From Actinomycetota bacterium (GTDB taxonomy: Bacteria > Actinomycetota > Thermoleophilia > Solirubrobacterales > 70-9), in the NCBI GenBank assembly GCA_018268605.1, contig JAFDWG010000319.1, forward strand, positions 1-40,537: 40,537 nucleotides of DNA, written 5' to 3'. The position numbers and the translations under genes are program-made. The stretch's first letter is position 1, and each line of letters starts with the position of its first letter. Shown here piece after piece: positions 39,696 through 40,537 of the stretch. Under the pieces are notes generated by a model. That model was not told where the DNA came from. It did no database searches and saw only the letters and a list, made by a program, of their open reading frames with translations.

Positions 39696-40537
39696 GTGGA
39701 CACGCGACTTCACGGCCCCGCCAAGCGGATAGCCATCGCGATAACCGCGCTGGTCGTCCTTGTCGCGCTTGCGGTCGGGATCGCGATCTGGCGCTACGGG
39801 GTCGCCGAAGACGCACACAAGGAAGCGCTCACCGTCGCGCAGGCCCAGTTCTACGCCCAGCAGGTCCGCACCACCATCACCGACGAGGGCGGGACCGCCG
39901 ACGCCTACGGCGGCGACGGGGACCCGGCCGACCTCTCTGCCCTCTCCGCGATCAAGGCCGAATTCCGCCAGGCGCTCGAATCGCTTCACAACAGCGGCGG
40001 CCTTGACGCCGGTGACTCGACCATCGTCGAACAGATCGAAGCCCGGCAAGGTCAGCTCGAAAAAACCTTCCATGACAAGGTGAAACCCGTCGCCGGCACG
40101 CCGAACTTCGACGAAGGAGTGAAGCCCTACGAGGCCCAGGTCGAAACGCTTGAGAACCAGATCGACGCGTTCGACCGCAGCCTCGCGGCCCGCGCCCAAG
40201 ACGCCTCGACGCACGCCGATTCGACCGCCTCGGCGGCGCGGACGGTGGCGATCATCGCGGGGCTGCTGGCGATCCTCCTGGCGGTGGGCCTCGGGATCTA
40301 TGTCGTACGGCTGGTCGATCGGCTGGTCGATCGCATCAGCGCCGCGGCGTCGATGCTGGCGCCGATGGCCCGGGAGATGGAGGCTGCCATCGCGGAGACC
40401 GCCACCGCCACCAGCGAGCAGTCCTCCGCCGTGGCCGAGGCGGCGGCGACCGCCGAAGAGCTGACCGCGACCGCGACCTCGATCGCCGACAACGCCAAGG
40501 CCGGCTCCGCCGCCGCCGAGCAGACCGGCGAGCTGAT
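39696..40537 (+). CDS. methyl-accepting chemotaxis protein, 3' truncated by the window edge
   Basis: The frame from GTG runs open to the window end (280 codons). A membrane segment lies at about residues 11-31 (AIAITALVVLVALAVGIAIW), an external helical sensor region at about 35-180 (QAQFYAQQVRTTITDE and a coiled EAQVETLENQIDAFDRSL), and a second membrane segment at about 185-206 (AIIAGLLAILLAVGLGIYVV). The signalling coiled coil then begins within about 30 residues (SEQSSAVAEAAATAEELTATA), so there is little room for a HAMP domain. The kinase-contact hairpin lies beyond the window. It probably signals to a CheA kinase; the ligand is unknown. The GTG start is the only one before the first membrane helix. 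Confidence 0.8.
   Translation, partial: MDTRLHGPAKRIAIAITALVVLVALAVGIAIWRYGVAEDAHKEALTVAQAQFYAQQVRTTITDEGGTADAYGGDGDPADLSALSAIKAEFRQALESLHNSGGLDAGDSTIVEQIEARQGQLEKTFHDKVKPVAGTPNFDEGVKPYEAQVETLENQIDAFDRSLAARAQDASTHADSTASAARTVAIIAGLLAILLAVGLGIYVVRLVDRLVDRISAAASMLAPMAREMEAAIAETATATSEQSSAVAEAAATAEELTATATSIADNAKAGSAAAEQTGEL

Noticed and set aside
1..40537. CRISPR arrays, insertion sequences, prophage genes and rRNA
   Set aside because: No regularly spaced repeats, transposase or phage motifs, or rRNA sequence were found on either strand.

Overview
The window is about 40.5 kb of very GC-rich DNA with actinobacterial gene content: ECF sigma/zinc anti-sigma pair, AccA3-type biotin carboxylase fusion, GTG/TTG starts, TANNNT-type -10 boxes. 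Several traits suggest class Thermoleophilia (Solirubrobacterales): a protein made of two fused TetR units, very large exported NHL/beta-propeller proteins with basic C-terminal tails, and an AbiEi-DUF559 protein. This placement is inferred from gene content, not from a marker gene.

Layout. 1-873: end of an unidentified gene, a small carboxylase-associated-like ORF, a dodecin-like protein and a rhodanese. 940-6579: assimilatory sulfate reduction operon (ferredoxin sulfite reductase, APS/PAPS reductase CysH, CysD, CysN-CysC fusion). A 164-base inverted repeat fills the cysD-cysNC gap. 6794-9445: divergent PHP phosphoesterase and acyl-CoA carboxylase alpha chain. 9601-12258 (minus): exported sulfatase and a HAD dehalogenase-like hydrolase, separated by a good intrinsic terminator. 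12332-14364: sucCD. 14374-16484: AbiEi/DUF559 protein divergent from a PLP aminotransferase. 16528-18507: ECF sigma, anti-sigma, VOC protein. 18557-20395: DtxR/MntR-type regulator divergent from an FTR1 iron permease. 20359-24879: HAD phosphatase, dihydropteroate synthase, MrfA-like helicase and a TIGR00725 Rossmann protein. 24936-25116: frameshifted methyltransferase remnant. 25126-26613 (minus): exported GH15-like protein whose coding region contains a perfect 31-bp-arm palindrome. 26820-29251: two regulators. 29551-38293: exported protein, lipoprotein hydrolase and two giant exported proteins. 38339-38411: tRNA-Phe. 38713-40537: receiver-GGDEF protein and a truncated chemotaxis receptor.

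How the genes work together. CysD/CysN activate sulfate to APS, the CysC domain can make PAPS, CysH reduces it to sulfite and the siroheme reductase makes sulfide. The sulfatase at 9601 could supply sulfate from outside the cell. The sulfite reductase promoter and the iron permease/DtxR promoter share a palindromic motif, so sulfite reduction may be tied to metal status. The right-hand third looks like a cell-surface locus preceded by its own regulators.

The least ordinary signals are the palindrome inside the GH15 gene, the cysD-cysNC inverted repeat that pairs the cysNC ribosome binding site with the cysD stop region, the shared sulfite reductase/iron promoter motif, an 11-codon leader ORF coupled to a regulator, and the repeated module of the 974-residue surface protein. 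No CRISPR array, prophage or insertion sequence was seen.
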